A stretch of 64,000 nucleotides of DNA from an uncultured Ruegeria sp. (GCF_947497005.1 NZ_CANMFF010000012.1:1-64000); one strand, 5' to 3'; positions 42,481 to 52,444 are shown, numbered from the stretch's first letter. The notes: a model not told the origin generated them from the letters alone. Translations and numbers: made by a program.

Positions 42481-43848
42481 TTATTGTGGGACAAGCAACG
42501 CCATCAAATCTCTAATCTCCTGGCCTGAGAGGTTGTTCAACGTCGCGTGGAGTTCCTTGAGCAGATCTGCGGATAGGCGGGATCCGATACAGTCCTGAAA
42601 TTTCGTGACCTCCTGTTCGGGCGTAAATGGGACCGAGATAGTGCCCACTGGGTTTAGGACGTTCATCTCGAACCGTGTCCCGCTCTTGAGCTGGACACAA
42701 GTGTATGCTGGGCGGTTCCAGATATCGGTCTCCGCGGATGACGTCTTTTTCGCCTCACGCATCTTGATGTGTTGCATAGTTGCGCGTAATTCAGGGCGCC
42801 AGATGGCCTCCGGGGTGAAATCGGCCAACCGAACTTCACCATATTGCAGCGCCAGCGTGGCGCAATAGGTCATGGAAAAGCGCGCCTCTTTCTCGTTTTG
42901 CGGGTTTTCAAAGCGGAGATTTCGGTAATTCGTATCGGGTATGACGGTTTCAACCCGATCTACGTCGTTGACCGCGAACCCCTCGCGCGCGCGTATTTCG
43001 ATGATAGCGTCTAGCGTTCTGTGCGCGCTACCGCAACAGGGAAAGCGTTTCTGGGCAAGCCCGTCCAATGCGATGGACAACGCATGTGGCACGGGAAGAT
43101 CGGTACGACCATGCCCATGGTGGTGGTGGATAAATCCCCATTCGCTGAAAATCGGATCCGGGTTGGCCTCCACTCCGGCGTGGCCGAGATTTGCGGCCAG
43201 AATCCCGGATCGAGCTGCCAGCCCGGCATGCAGCGGTTTGGTCATAGTGCCAAATTGGATTTTCGATCCGCCCGCAAGCGAACACGCGATGCTGAGCGAA
43301 TTGCGAAACGGCTCGTCTCCCAGCCGCAGCAGCCGGGCACAGGCAGCAGCCGCACCAATCGCACCGATGGTCGAGGTAGCATGCCATCCGGCGCGGTAAT
43401 GGTCGGGATTCATCCGTCGCCCGAGCCAGGCCTGCACTTCCAAGCCGATGACATAGGCGTCGATCAAATCGGCGCCCGTGGCCGCGGTCTCTTCGCCCAG
43501 AGCCAGCAGAGCAGGAACCAGAACTGCGGAGGCGTGCGTGACCGCAGGTAGGAAATTGTCGTCGAAATCGAGCGCATGGGCCGCCGTGCCGTTGACCATC
43601 GCCGCCTGTTCCGCGCTCAGCTTTTGGGCATGGCCCAAAACCGACGACAATCCCGCCGTCCCTGCAGGAAGCGCGCGCAAAACCGCCTGCGTCGCGGGGT
43701 CACTTTGCCCGGCGATCATACAAGCAATGGTATCGGCAATGGCTGCGCGGGCCGGTTCTGTCTCGGCTTCACAGGTGATCTGGGGATGCGCGGCGGCGGC
43801 GCTCGCGAATTCGTCGAGACTCCCCGCTCTGAGGATGTCATGCACCAA
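42481..43848 (-). CDS. MmgE/PrpD-family protein
   Basis: The protein has about 455 residues from a TTG at 43848 (GAGGAG 9 bases upstream, 4 bases after the preceding stop); a GTG at 43845 or an upstream in-frame start are alternatives. Family signatures are NGTAAHALDFDDN, AGWHATSTIGAIGAAAACARLL and KPLHAGLAARSGILAANLG. The family includes 2-methylcitrate dehydratase, cis-aconitate decarboxylase and iminodisuccinate epimerase, so a lyase, isomerase or epimerase acting on a polycarboxylate or N-substituted aspartate is likely. It is the last gene of the minus-strand operon from 51327. Confidence 0.83.
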   Translation of the reverse strand: MVHDILRAGSLDEFASAAAAHPQITCEAETEPARAAIADTIACMIAGQSDPATQAVLRALPAGTAGLSSVLGHAQKLSAEQAAMVNGTAAHALDFDDNFLPAVTHASAVLVPALLALGEETAATGADLIDAYVIGLEVQAWLGRRMNPDHYRAGWHATSTIGAIGAAAACARLLRLGDEPFRNSLSIACSLAGGSKIQFGTMTKPLHAGLAARSGILAANLGHAGVEANPDPIFSEWGFIHHHHGHGRTDLPVPHALSIALDGLAQKRFPCCGSAHRTLDAIIEIRAREGFAVNDVDRVETVIPDTNYRNLRFENPQNEKEARFSMTYCATLALQYGEVRLADFTPEAIWRPELRATMQHIKMREAKKTSSAETDIWNRPAYTCVQLKSGTRFEMNVLNPVGTISVPFTPEQEVTKFQDCIGSRLSADLLKELHATLNNLSGQEIRDLMALLVPQ

Positions 43849-43852
43849 GCCC

Positions 43853-44977
43853 TTAATCTCCTCGGGACAACGCGTCACAAAGCCCGGCGAGAAACCGGTC
43901 GCAGGCGTCAAGCTGTGACAGAGTGATGAATTCGTCGGGCTGATGCGCCTGAGCGATATCGCCGGGCCCGAAGACTACTGTGTCGATGCCCGCGCTGGAA
44001 TAATGCCCTGCTTCAGTTCCGTAATTGACCGCCAGTGTGGCGTTTGTGCCGACGATGCCGGTGACAAGCTCTAGTGCTTTCGACCGGGTTGGTGCGGTGA
44101 AAGCGGGATAGGAGACTACTTCTGTCACCTGCGGCGCCGGATCGCGATCGCCAAGCCCTTCGAGCGCGCGCCGCAGAAGATCCGGGGACGTGCCCGGCGG
44201 ATAGCGGTATTCGATCACAAAGGCGCAATCCTCGGCGACGATATTAGTGGCTTTGCCGCCTTCGATGGTGCCGAAATTGATGGTGGGATGGGGAATTGGG
44301 AAGCGAAGGTCGTTGGTTGTCTCTGTGAGCAACTCGCGGGAGAGATCGTTAAGACGGGCAATCGCCTCCCCTGCTTCGGCGATGGCATTGACGCCGCGAG
44401 GAGACAGCGAGGAATGCATTGGCGTGCCCTTGAAGGTACAGGTAAATATCTGTTTGCCGGTATGAGCCGTGACCGGTGTCATGCCTGTCGGTTCGCCGAC
44501 AATACAGGCGCCGGGCGCAAGGCCCCGGTCCAGCATATGGGCGATCAGCGGTTGGACTCCGGCGCAGCCGACCTCTTCGTCATAAGAAAAAGCTAGATGG
44601 ACCGGCGATTGCAGATTGGCGGCCACAAGCTGTGGTACGGCGGCGAGCACCGAGGCCAGAAAGGCTTTCATGTCGGCGGTCCCGCGCCCATAGGCCCGGC
44701 CCTCTTCGAACGTCAGCGCAAAGGGGTCGCGGGTCCAAGACTGTCCTTCGGCGGGCACGACATCGGTATGCGCTGACAGGACGACACCGCCTGGCCGGGT
44801 CGGGCCAATGCTGGCCAACAGCGCGATCTTATCACCGGTCCCGTTGGGCACCCGGTCGCAGGTGACGCCAAGGTCTGCCAGATAAGCTTCGACATAGGCG
44901 GCAAGATCCAGGTTACTGTTGGCGCTGACCGTATCGAAAGCAATCAGCCGGTTGAGGATCTCATGTGTTGCCGTCAC
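43853..44977 (-). CDS. Acetylornithine deacetylase (ArgE)-like M20 amidohydrolase
   Basis: A 374-residue M20-family metallopeptidase/deacylase: LSAHTDVVPAEGQSW (about 68; metal His and Asp), YGRGTADMKAFLAS (about 95-108), catalytic FSYDEEVGCAG (about 129) and IVGEPTGMTPVTAHTGK. The dimerisation domain is present. It probably removes an N-acyl group from an amino acid. In this operon, with a peptide importer and an N-formylglutamate amidohydrolase-like protein, it is more likely catabolic than in arginine synthesis. Its start overlaps the stop of the upstream gene by 4 bp. Confidence 0.87.
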   Translation of the reverse strand: MTATHEILNRLIAFDTVSANSNLDLAAYVEAYLADLGVTCDRVPNGTGDKIALLASIGPTRPGGVVLSAHTDVVPAEGQSWTRDPFALTFEEGRAYGRGTADMKAFLASVLAAVPQLVAANLQSPVHLAFSYDEEVGCAGVQPLIAHMLDRGLAPGACIVGEPTGMTPVTAHTGKQIFTCTFKGTPMHSSLSPRGVNAIAEAGEAIARLNDLSRELLTETTNDLRFPIPHPTINFGTIEGGKATNIVAEDCAFVIEYRYPPGTSPDLLRRALEGLGDRDPAPQVTEVVSYPAFTAPTRSKALELVTGIVGTNATLAVNYGTEAGHYSSAGIDTVVFGPGDIAQAHQPDEFITLSQLDACDRFLAGLCDALSRGD

Positions 44978-45840
44978 TGCGCATCCGCTCTTTCCTCGCG
45001 CAGGGTGTCGCAGAGTGCGCAGATTGCCCCGGTCAGTGTTTCCAGATTACGCCGCAGGGCAAGAAATCCCTCGGTCTTTGCCATTGTCCCTTCGTCCATA
45101 TAGAGGCTCCGGTTGATTTCGATCTGGATCGCGTGGCGGTTTTCATGTGGCCGCCCATGACGGCGGATAAGCTCCATACCCTTGTAGGGGTAGTTGACGG
45201 CCACCGAATAACCCAGGTCCCGCAGAACCTCCACGACGCAGGCGGTCACCTCTGGCGCACAGGTGGTACCGTCGCGGTCGCCAATCACGAAGTCCGGACG
45301 CTGCACTGCGCCGTCCTCGGTTTCGGCGTCACCCATGCCGGACATCGAATGGCAATCGATGTGGATTGCAAAACCATGGGCAGCAACCGCCTCATTTAGC
45401 TGCTGACGCAGCGTTTCGTGATAGGGTCGCCAGTAGTTTTTAATTCGTCCTGCGGCCTCGGCAGGCGAGAGTTTTCGGTCATAGACAGCGCCCTGAACCC
45501 GCATTTTCTTCCAGATCAACCCAACGCCGCGATCAATTGTCTTGGCGCTCGGGTTGACCGGCCCGGGCCAGTCCCCGTCGATCATGTCAAGGTCGATATC
45601 GTCCTCGTTTCGGTTCGGGTCTATATAGCAGCGCGGAAAGAGCGCATGAACCATCGTCGCGCCCTGTTTGGTGACATGAGCAAATAGCTCTTCGATATGC
45701 GCGTCCTCGGAACGTCGCAGGACCATACGGTCAAGTGCATGGCCGAAATCGTCAGGATAGACTGATCCAGAATGCGGGCTGTCGAATACCACTGGCAGCG
45801 GGGTGCCGGAAGGGTGCTCGACTCGGACAAATTCGTTCAT
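44974..45840 (-). CDS. N-formylglutamate amidohydrolase family protein
   Basis: The 288-residue protein starts [20 protein letters not shown] with GGAGAG just upstream. It shows the N-formylglutamate amidohydrolase pattern: DSPHSGSVYP, DPNRNEDDIDLDM, IHIDCHSM and HAIQIEINRSLYMDE, which provide the metal ligands. HutG-type members hydrolyse N-formyl-L-glutamate to glutamate and formate; related members take other N-acyl amino acids. Both ends overlap neighbours by 4 bp, so it is part of the importer operon. Confidence 0.85.
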   Translation of the reverse strand: MNEFVRVEHPSGTPLPVVFDSPHSGSVYPDDFGHALDRMVLRRSEDAHIEELFAHVTKQGATMVHALFPRCYIDPNRNEDDIDLDMIDGDWPGPVNPSAKTIDRGVGLIWKKMRVQGAVYDRKLSPAEAAGRIKNYWRPYHETLRQQLNEAVAAHGFAIHIDCHSMSGMGDAETEDGAVQRPDFVIGDRDGTTCAPEVTACVVEVLRDLGYSVAVNYPYKGMELIRRHGRPHENRHAIQIEINRSLYMDEGTMAKTEGFLALRRNLETLTGAICALCDTLREERADAQ

Positions 45841-46829
45841 GCGTCTCTCCAGTGGTGGCAGGACACCGCGCGGACTGGACTGATTTCTTCCAGTTGCGGA
45901 CGCTCGGCGCGGCACTTGTCATTGGCCATCGGGCAGCGTGGGTTGAAATGGCATCCCGGCGGGGGATCCAGCGGGGAGGGAATTTCGCCCTTGACCGGAG
46001 TGAAGTCTCGCTTGCGCTGATCGAGGCGCGGGGCCTCGGCCAAAAGCGCCTTTGTGTAGGGGTGTTTGGGATCGGCGAAAATCTCTTCGGTCGCTGCGAT
46101 CTCGACGATCCGTCCTAAATACATGATCGCTACGCGGTCGGCGATATGTTCAACCACGCTGAGGTCGTGGCTGATGAAGAGATAGGTCAGCTCCAGTTCT
46201 TTGCGCAGATCCATGAAAAGGTTGATAACCTGGGCCTGGATCGACACGTCAAGAGCCGCAATCGCCTCGTCGCAGACCAAGAAGTCGGGTTTCACCGCCA
46301 GCGCCCGGGCTATTCCGATCCGCTGTCGCTGGCCGCCTGAAAACTGGTGCGCGTAGCGTTTCTTCAGCGTTGGGTCGAGCCCCACCTTGCGCATGACGTC
46401 ATCGACATAGGCAGGAATTTCTGCAGCAGCGACCAGCCCATGCAGGCGCGGCGCCTCACCGATGATATCCTCGACCCGCATCCGAGGATTGAGGCTGGCG
46501 AATGGGTCCTGAAAAATCATCTGGATGGCCAGCGTCGCCGCCTTGTCGGACCGCTTCTTTGTGATGACGCGCCCTTCATAGAGCAAAGCGCCATCGCTGG
46601 CGGGATGAATGCCCGCCACAACCCGGCCCAGCGTGGATTTTCCGCAGCCGGATTCGCCGACAAGGCCCAGGACCTCGCCCTTGGCGATATCGAGGTCGAC
46701 ATTGTCCACCGCGTGAACGGTTTCTTCGGAGATGGCAGCGCCAAATCTGCGCGCCAGACGGCCCGCAATATCAAGCTTCTTAGAGAACCTTTTGGAGACA
46801 CCTCGGATTTCCAGAATTGGCTTAGTCAT
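45837..46829 (-). CDS. ABC transporter ATP-binding protein, DppF/OppF type
   Basis: 330 residues from [15 protein letters not shown]. Walker [18 protein letters not shown]-loop [13 protein letters not shown], signature [15 protein letters not shown], Walker [16 protein letters not shown] (with EAIAALD instead of EPTSALD, an accepted variant) and H-loop [11 protein letters not shown] are all present. The C-terminus has the oligo_HPY extension with [14 protein letters not shown]. It overlaps both neighbours by 4 bp. Confidence 0.9.
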   Translation of the reverse strand: MTKPILEIRGVSKRFSKKLDIAGRLARRFGAAISEETVHAVDNVDLDIAKGEVLGLVGESGCGKSTLGRVVAGIHPASDGALLYEGRVITKKRSDKAATLAIQMIFQDPFASLNPRMRVEDIIGEAPRLHGLVAAAEIPAYVDDVMRKVGLDPTLKKRYAHQFSGGQRQRIGIARALAVKPDFLVCDEAIAALDVSIQAQVINLFMDLRKELELTYLFISHDLSVVEHIADRVAIMYLGRIVEIAATEEIFADPKHPYTKALLAEAPRLDQRKRDFTPVKGEIPSPLDPPPGCHFNPRCPMANDKCRAERPQLEEISPVRAVSCHHWRDA

Positions 46830-47800
46830 GCCCGGCCTCCCTCGCCAAAGGGATGAAAGCACCGGATGCGGCTGCCGCCGCTTTTCTGGATAGGCGGCGC
46901 GGTTTTACATTCATCGCTGGCACGGGTGCAACGGGGGGCAAAAGCGCATCCCTGCGGAAGCGCCAGCATGTTCGGTGTCATGCCTTCGATCTGATAGAGC
47001 CGCTGGCCGCGTTTGTTGGCCGATGGCACTGACCCGAGCAGTCCCACCGTATAGGGGTGTCGCGGGCGGTCGATAACGTCGTCGGTTTCGCCCTGCTCAA
47101 CGATCCGGCCCGCATACATAACCGAAATCCGGTCGGCCAGCCCCGCTACCACGGCAAGATCGTGGGTGATCCAGATCATCGCGGTTCCGGTTTGGCGGGT
47201 CAGCTTCTGTGCCTCATGGATGATCTGCGCCTGGATCGTGACATCGAGCGCAGTAGTCGGTTCATCCGCGATAATCAATCGGGGCCGATTCAGAAACGCG
47301 ATGGCGATCGCCACGCGCTGGCGCATACCACCGGAAAGCTGGTGCGGATAGGCGTTCAGGCGCTCCTCTGGCGAGGGAATGCCGACGAGGCCAAGCGCAT
47401 CGCGACAGCGTTCGCGCGCGGTTGCCCGGTCGATTTTCTCATGCGCCAAGATCGCTTCGATCATCTGCGTGTCGATACGCAGGACCGGGTTGAGCGTCAT
47501 CATCGGATCTTGAAAGATCATCGCGATCCGGTTGCCGCGCAATTGCTTGAGTGCTTCTTCGCGCGCGTCGGCGATTTCGGTTCCGTCAAACTTGACAGAA
47601 CCTTCGACGATACGTCCCGGCGAGTCGATCAGGCCGAGGATGGAAAACCCGGTGATGGATTTGCCCGATCCGCTTTCGCCGACAAGTCCCATTATCTCGC
47701 CGCTGCTTACCGAGAAATCGACACCGTCGACGGCCTTGACCACACCGGCCCGGGTGAAGAAATGCGTTTTGAGGCCGTTGACTTCGAGTACGGCGCTCAT
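46826..47800 (-). CDS. ABC transporter ATP-binding protein, DppD/OppD type
   Basis: 324 residues with Walker A GESGSGKSITGFSILG, Q-loop IFQDPMMTLNPVLR, signature LSGGMRQRVAIAIAF, Walker B LIIADEPTTALDVTIQAQ and WITHDLAVVAG. The C-terminal CAFAPRCTRASDEC cysteine cluster is typical of oligopeptide ATPases. It pairs with the DppF-type protein at 45837. Confidence 0.9.
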   Translation of the reverse strand: MSAVLEVNGLKTHFFTRAGVVKAVDGVDFSVSSGEIMGLVGESGSGKSITGFSILGLIDSPGRIVEGSVKFDGTEIADAREEALKQLRGNRIAMIFQDPMMTLNPVLRIDTQMIEAILAHEKIDRATARERCRDALGLVGIPSPEERLNAYPHQLSGGMRQRVAIAIAFLNRPRLIIADEPTTALDVTIQAQIIHEAQKLTRQTGTAMIWITHDLAVVAGLADRISVMYAGRIVEQGETDDVIDRPRHPYTVGLLGSVPSANKRGQRLYQIEGMTPNMLALPQGCAFAPRCTRASDECKTAPPIQKSGGSRIRCFHPFGEGGRA

Positions 47801-48705
47801 TTTTTTAACCTCGGGTTTAAGACATCGCGCAGATGGTCACCCACCAGATTTATCGACATCACGGTGGTTAGCAGCGCCAGCCCTGGAAAGACGGATATCC
47901 AGTAGCGGCCCGACAGAAGATATTCGAATCCATTGGCGATTAGCACGCCAAGACTCGGCTGGGTCTGAGGCAATCCTACGCCAAGAAAGGACAGGGTAGC
48001 CTCCAGCGAAATCGCATGTGCGGTCTGCACGGTTCCAACGACAATCAACGGGGCCAAGCAGTTGGGCAAGATATGCCGGAACACGACCTGTGTCTGCGAC
48101 AGGCCAAGGCATTGCGCGGCCTCGACATACTCTTTGCGCCGCTCGACGAGCGCAGTACCGCGAACAGTACGCGCGTAATAGGCCCATTGTGCGACAACCA
48201 GAGCCAGAATGATTTTGTCCACGCCCTTGCCCAGGATCGCTACCAGCATCAAAGCGACCAGCGAGGCCGGGAAGGACAGTTGCAGGTCCACAAGCCGCAT
48301 GATCACAGCCTCGATGCGCCCGCCCATATAGGCGGCTATAAGCCCGATCATCATGCCAATCGCTAACGCGATAATCCCCGATGCCACTCCTACCGACAGG
48401 GAAATGCGCAGCCCGTAAAGTATGGCGGAGTAAAGATCGCGCCCGGACCCGTCCGAGCCGAGCCACATAGTGTAACCGGCAAAAGCCTCCGAACCCGGTG
48501 GCAAGCGCCCGTCCAACACATCAACCTGCCCCAGATCGTAAGGATTCTGCGGTGTAATCCAAGGTGCCAGCAGCGCCAGCACCACGATAGAGCTGAACAC
48601 GATTAGTGCGGCTGTTGCGATCCGGCTTTCAAAGAATTCCGCACGGAACCGCTGAAACGGTGTCTCTACCCGGACAGCGGGCTTGGCTGCGGTCATATCG
48701 GTCAT
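47797..48705 (-). CDS. ABC transporter permease, DppC/OppC type
   Basis: 302 residues. An N-terminal cytoplasmic stretch and helix (TAALIVFSSIVVLALLAPWITP) are followed by the WLGSDGSGRDLYSAILYGLRISLSVG motif and an EAA loop (AAQCLGLSQTQVVFRHILPN). It is the partner of the DppB-type permease upstream, with a 4-bp overlap on each side. Confidence 0.9.
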   Translation of the reverse strand: MTDMTAAKPAVRVETPFQRFRAEFFESRIATAALIVFSSIVVLALLAPWITPQNPYDLGQVDVLDGRLPPGSEAFAGYTMWLGSDGSGRDLYSAILYGLRISLSVGVASGIIALAIGMMIGLIAAYMGGRIEAVIMRLVDLQLSFPASLVALMLVAILGKGVDKIILALVVAQWAYYARTVRGTALVERRKEYVEAAQCLGLSQTQVVFRHILPNCLAPLIVVGTVQTAHAISLEATLSFLGVGLPQTQPSLGVLIANGFEYLLSGRYWISVFPGLALLTTVMSINLVGDHLRDVLNPRLKK

Positions 48706-49679
48706 GCGCCCTGATCCTGCAAGCGGACCCTCGGATCGAGGATCGAATAAAGAATGTCGACGATCATGTTGATAAGAACGAAGAACACAACGATGATCAT
48801 GAGATAGGCGACGACGACTGGCCGATCGAGCTGAAGAATCGCGTCGATCAACAGTTTGCCCATGCCGGGCCAGGCGAAGATCTTTTCAGTCACCACGGAA
48901 AAGCCAATCAGGCTGCCTAATTCAAGCCCCATCACCGTGACTACCGGGATCATAATGTTCTTCAGGACATGGACAAAGATGATGCGGTTGGTCGATAGCC
49001 CCTTAGCGCGTGCGAATTTAACATAGTCCTGCCCCATTGCCTCGCGCACGCCCGCGCGGGTCAGCCGGACTGCCAGTGATATTTTTAACAGTGCAAGGTT
49101 GAGTGCGGGTAAAATGATATGCTTGAGCCCATCGACGGTCGCGAGGCTCGTCTCAAATCCCAAGACAGACCTGGTTTCTCCACGCCCAGTCGAAGGCAAC
49201 CAGCCAAGTTCCACGGAAAAGACCAATATCAACATCAGTCCGACCCAGAATGTCGGAAGTGAAAAACCGAAGATCGACCCGGCCATGATCCCCTTAGAGA
49301 TGGGGCTGTCGGGGTTCAACCCTGCAAAAAGACCCAGGGGAATACCGATAAGCACCGCTAGGAATAATGCACTGAAGGCCAGTTCAAGAGTTGCTGGCAT
49401 ATGATGAAAGATGAGTTTTAGCGCAGGTTCACCAAAGATGAAGGACTTTCCTAGATCGCCTTGCATGGCGTTTTTGACGAAAAGCAGATATTGCTCCCAG
49501 ATTGGCTTATCCAGCCCAAGCCGCCGAATTGCCGCTTCGATCTCAGCCTGATCGGCTTCTGGACTGACCAGCATGTGGACCGGGTCTCCGATCACGTTGA
49601 CGCCGAAAAATACGATGACCGACATCAACGCCATTACCAAGATGGCCTGCAACAGACGGCGAATAATGAATGTGGACAT
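48702..49679 (-). CDS. ABC transporter permease, DppB/OppB type
   Basis: 325 residues with an N-terminal helix (LLQAILVMALMSVIVFFGVNVIGDP), six predicted helices and an EAA loop near KFARAKGLSTNRIIFVHVLKNIMIP (about 230-255). GGAGAGG precedes the ATG. A hairpin in the 64-bp gap to the binding-protein gene may reduce its expression relative to the binding protein. Confidence 0.9.
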   Translation of the reverse strand: MSTFIIRRLLQAILVMALMSVIVFFGVNVIGDPVHMLVSPEADQAEIEAAIRRLGLDKPIWEQYLLFVKNAMQGDLGKSFIFGEPALKLIFHHMPATLELAFSALFLAVLIGIPLGLFAGLNPDSPISKGIMAGSIFGFSLPTFWVGLMLILVFSVELGWLPSTGRGETRSVLGFETSLATVDGLKHIILPALNLALLKISLAVRLTRAGVREAMGQDYVKFARAKGLSTNRIIFVHVLKNIMIPVVTVMGLELGSLIGFSVVTEKIFAWPGMGKLLIDAILQLDRPVVVAYLMIIVVFFVLINMIVDILYSILDPRVRLQDQGA

Positions 49680-49707
49680 TCGTCCTCTCCTGACCGCTAA
49701 AACGAAA

Positions 49708-49730
49708 GGGCCGCTAATCGTCTGCGGCCC
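49708..49730 (-). terminator. Hairpin after the binding-protein gene, possible partial terminator
   Basis: Read on the minus strand, GGGCCGC pairs with GCGGCCC around a 9-base loop and is followed by TTTCGTTTT. This resembles a weak intrinsic terminator or attenuator between the binding-protein gene and the permease genes. Confidence 0.55.
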
Positions 49731-49743
49731 GTTTCAGAATTTG

Positions 49744-51327
49744 TCAGTCTTTTTTGACGCTCATCACAACCGTATACTCGTCTGTACGCGGGATGTAGGA
49801 CAGGCCTTTGCGTGTACCCCAAGTGTTAACTTGGAAATGGGTCGGGATGATCGCCTGGGTCTCCATAGCCATTTCCGTGGCCTTGGCCAGAAGATCCTGC
49901 CGTTTTGCATCATCGACAGTGGCCAGCGCTTCCTCTATCACCGCGTCAATTGCCGCGTCGGAATGACGCCCGCGGTTGGAGGAACCGAACCCTTTTTCCT
50001 TGTCGAAGGTGTGGATCAAAGATTTTAGCGGTGAAGATGCCTCGCCCGATCCTGCACCCCAACCAACGAGGATAAAGCTGAATTCCGGAGTGCCTTCCGG
50101 TGAACCGGACGAAGCGCGTTTGAAGTAAACCGAGCGTGGCATGGTTTCGACCGACATCTGAATACCTACCCTGGTCAGCATCTGACCGATGGCCTCGGCG
50201 ATCTTGGCGTCATTAATATAGCGGTCGTTAGGCCCATGGATCGTCATCTGGAAGCCGTCGCCATAGCCGGCCTCGGCCAGCAGTGCCTTGGCACCATCGG
50301 GATCATACGTTTCCGGTTGAAGGTTTTCGGAAACACCGAAGAAACCGCTTGGCATCAACTGCCCTGCCGGAATAGCGACACCTTCCATCACGTGTTCGAC
50401 AATGGCATCACGGTTGATCGCTTTGCTGATCGCCTTGCGTACGCGCACATCCAGCAGCGGGTTCTTGATGTCGCTGCCATCCAGCGCCTTGATAAAGGGC
50501 GAGTTTTCGCGGAACTGATCCAAGTGCAGATAAATCACTCGGTTCGACGGCCCTTGGTGCAACTCAACCGCATCGTTGTTTCTGAGTGTGACAATATCGG
50601 TGGTCGGCACGCCGGAAATCACATCCACATCACCCGCCAGCAGCGCCGCGACACGAGATGGGTTCGAGGCGATAGGTCGGAACTCCACCTGGTCCCACTC
50701 TGCTGCGCCGTCCCAGTAGTTCGGGTTTTTCTTGAGTACGACCGACTCGCCTGGTGTGTAGCTTCCGAACATAAAAGGCCCTGTTCCGATGGCGGCCGCG
50801 CCGGAGTTGTAGTCGGCTGTGGCTGCACCACATCCAACTGAATCCGACACGATGGCCACGGTTGAAACATCATTCCCCATCAGCGGATAAGGGGTCTCGG
50901 TCTTGAAGTGGACGGTGTAGTCGTCAACCTTCACAACCGACTTGCCCTTTACGTAGGTCGCAAAGCTGGAGGGCGAATCGGGGACGTTCGGCGCCCGCTC
51001 GAACGAGCAAACAACGTCGTCGGCGTTAAAGTCGGTGCCATCGTGGAACTTGACGCCCTCGCGCAGCTTGAACTCCCATGTCAGATCGTCGATGGGTTTC
51101 CAGGACAGGGCCAGACCGGGGCTCAGCTGCTGACGTTCGTCTTGGCGGATTAGACGGTCGTAGATGTGCAGTAAAAGCGCGTTGTTCGGACCAACATTGT
51201 GAAAATAAGGGTCCATTGATGTTGTTTCCGAGGCGAGGCCGAAGGTCAGTTTTTCCGCCGAAGCCGGACTGGATCCGAAGGTGATCGCGCCTCCTGCCAA
51301 AGCCAGCAGTATAGTTGAGAATTTCAT
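49744..51327 (-). CDS. Peptide-type ABC substrate-binding protein (SBP_bac_5)
   Basis: The 527-residue protein has a Sec signal ending SSPASAEK, then LTFGLASETTSMDPYFHNVG, the EFKLREGVKFHDGTDFNADDVVCSFER family motif (about 92-118) and GTGPFMFGSY (about 185). It is the first gene of the minus-strand operon and defines its imported substrate, probably a small peptide or acylated amino acid. It is transcribed divergently from the LysR gene at 51514, with a 186-bp region between them. Confidence 0.9.
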   Translation of the reverse strand: MKFSTILLALAGGAITFGSSPASAEKLTFGLASETTSMDPYFHNVGPNNALLLHIYDRLIRQDERQQLSPGLALSWKPIDDLTWEFKLREGVKFHDGTDFNADDVVCSFERAPNVPDSPSSFATYVKGKSVVKVDDYTVHFKTETPYPLMGNDVSTVAIVSDSVGCGAATADYNSGAAAIGTGPFMFGSYTPGESVVLKKNPNYWDGAAEWDQVEFRPIASNPSRVAALLAGDVDVISGVPTTDIVTLRNNDAVELHQGPSNRVIYLHLDQFRENSPFIKALDGSDIKNPLLDVRVRKAISKAINRDAIVEHVMEGVAIPAGQLMPSGFFGVSENLQPETYDPDGAKALLAEAGYGDGFQMTIHGPNDRYINDAKIAEAIGQMLTRVGIQMSVETMPRSVYFKRASSGSPEGTPEFSFILVGWGAGSGEASSPLKSLIHTFDKEKGFGSSNRGRHSDAAIDAVIEEALATVDDAKRQDLLAKATEMAMETQAIIPTHFQVNTWGTRKGLSYIPRTDEYTVVMSVKKD

Positions 51328-51513
51328 GTGAACATCTCCCTGATTTATTGGCGGTTTCCGATATTCTCGGTCGTCATGAGTAGTCTCTCGTTCAATTTGA
51401 GATGCTAGGCAGTAGCTTTTTCATTAACAACAGAAGAAGCTATGCAAAAATGCATAAAGCAATTCGCATTGGGTGGATGGTGATGATCGCAAAACACAGG
51501 GAGACTGCGCGGC

Positions 51514-52425
51514 ATGGGCAAGCAACTGCATAGATTGAAGGAACTTGAATCGTTACGTGCGTTCGTGACCACCGGCACTACAATTGGTGCCGCGCAGCGA
51601 TTGGGTATTTCGCAATCAGCTGTCAGTCGATGCTTGTCGCAACTTGAGGCGCGCGTCGGACGCTCGCTTTTTGTCAGGACTTCTGGACGAATTGAACCGA
51701 CCGAGGAGGCACTTACGCTTGATGGGATGCTCGACCCTATCTTCAAGACGCTGGCGCAAATCGACGGATCCGTCTGGGCCGATCCGGCGGATCAGCCGCT
51801 CAAGCTAGTGGTCCCACCTACACTGGCGCATAATTTTGTAACCTCCAGACTCGCGGGGTTTCTCCAAAAAAACCCGTCAAAACAGATTCACTTAGACGTC
51901 CAGAGCACCGATGTCCTTGTGCTTGGCATTCTCGATCGGCGCTACGATTTGGGCATCACCACTGGCATGATCCACCACGCAGGCGTCCAACTGGTATCTT
52001 GGCGACGCTCTCAGATCATCTGTGCGATGCCGGAAGGCCATCGACTTGCCGCGCTGAACACGGTTAGTCCTGAGGATTTGGACGGGGAAAGAACCATTAC
52101 ACTGTCGCACCGTCTTGGAACACGCCCGCTGACAGACCGCATTCTCGCAAGATCTGGGGTGACCACCTATCCGGTAGCAGAGACCTCCACCAGCCTTGCT
52201 GCGCTGCAACTTGCGAAGGCCGGTCTGGGAGTGACATTGTTGAATCCGTTTCCGCTATTGACCGGTGTGTTTCCGGGCATCTGCGTGCGCCCTTTCGACG
52301 CCGATATCGTCTATGAATCGAGCTTCGTCATGCCTGCCGGGCGAACCCCGTCGGAAATTGCCCGTCAGTTCATGCGCTACGTCAAGCTGACGACTCCGCC
52401 TGATCCCTATTCCACTTCAATTTGA
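51514..52425 (+). CDS. LysR-family transcriptional regulator
   Basis: A 303-residue protein with the LysR HTH (LRAFVTTGTTIGAAQRLGISQSAVSRCLSQLEARVGRSLFVR) and a substrate-binding domain (about 92-295). It is divergent from the importer operon (51327 down to 42481) and followed by an aspartoacylase-like gene 19 bp downstream. It may therefore control both sides: the operon from the shared region and the gene behind it by read-through. Confidence 0.86.
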   Translation: MGKQLHRLKELESLRAFVTTGTTIGAAQRLGISQSAVSRCLSQLEARVGRSLFVRTSGRIEPTEEALTLDGMLDPIFKTLAQIDGSVWADPADQPLKLVVPPTLAHNFVTSRLAGFLQKNPSKQIHLDVQSTDVLVLGILDRRYDLGITTGMIHHAGVQLVSWRRSQIICAMPEGHRLAALNTVSPEDLDGERTITLSHRLGTRPLTDRILARSGVTTYPVAETSTSLAALQLAKAGLGVTLLNPFPLLTGVFPGICVRPFDADIVYESSFVMPAGRTPSEIARQFMRYVKLTTPPDPYSTSI

Positions 52426-52444
52426 CATATGTGAGAGAACCGCC

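Noticed and set aside
42228..42515. 95-codon plus-strand frame near the IS110 remnant
   Set aside because: No family signature, poor ribosome binding site and overlap with the end of the MmgE/PrpD gene.
47057..47905. 282-codon plus-strand open frame
   Set aside because: Antisense to an ABC ATPase gene with complete Walker and signature motifs.
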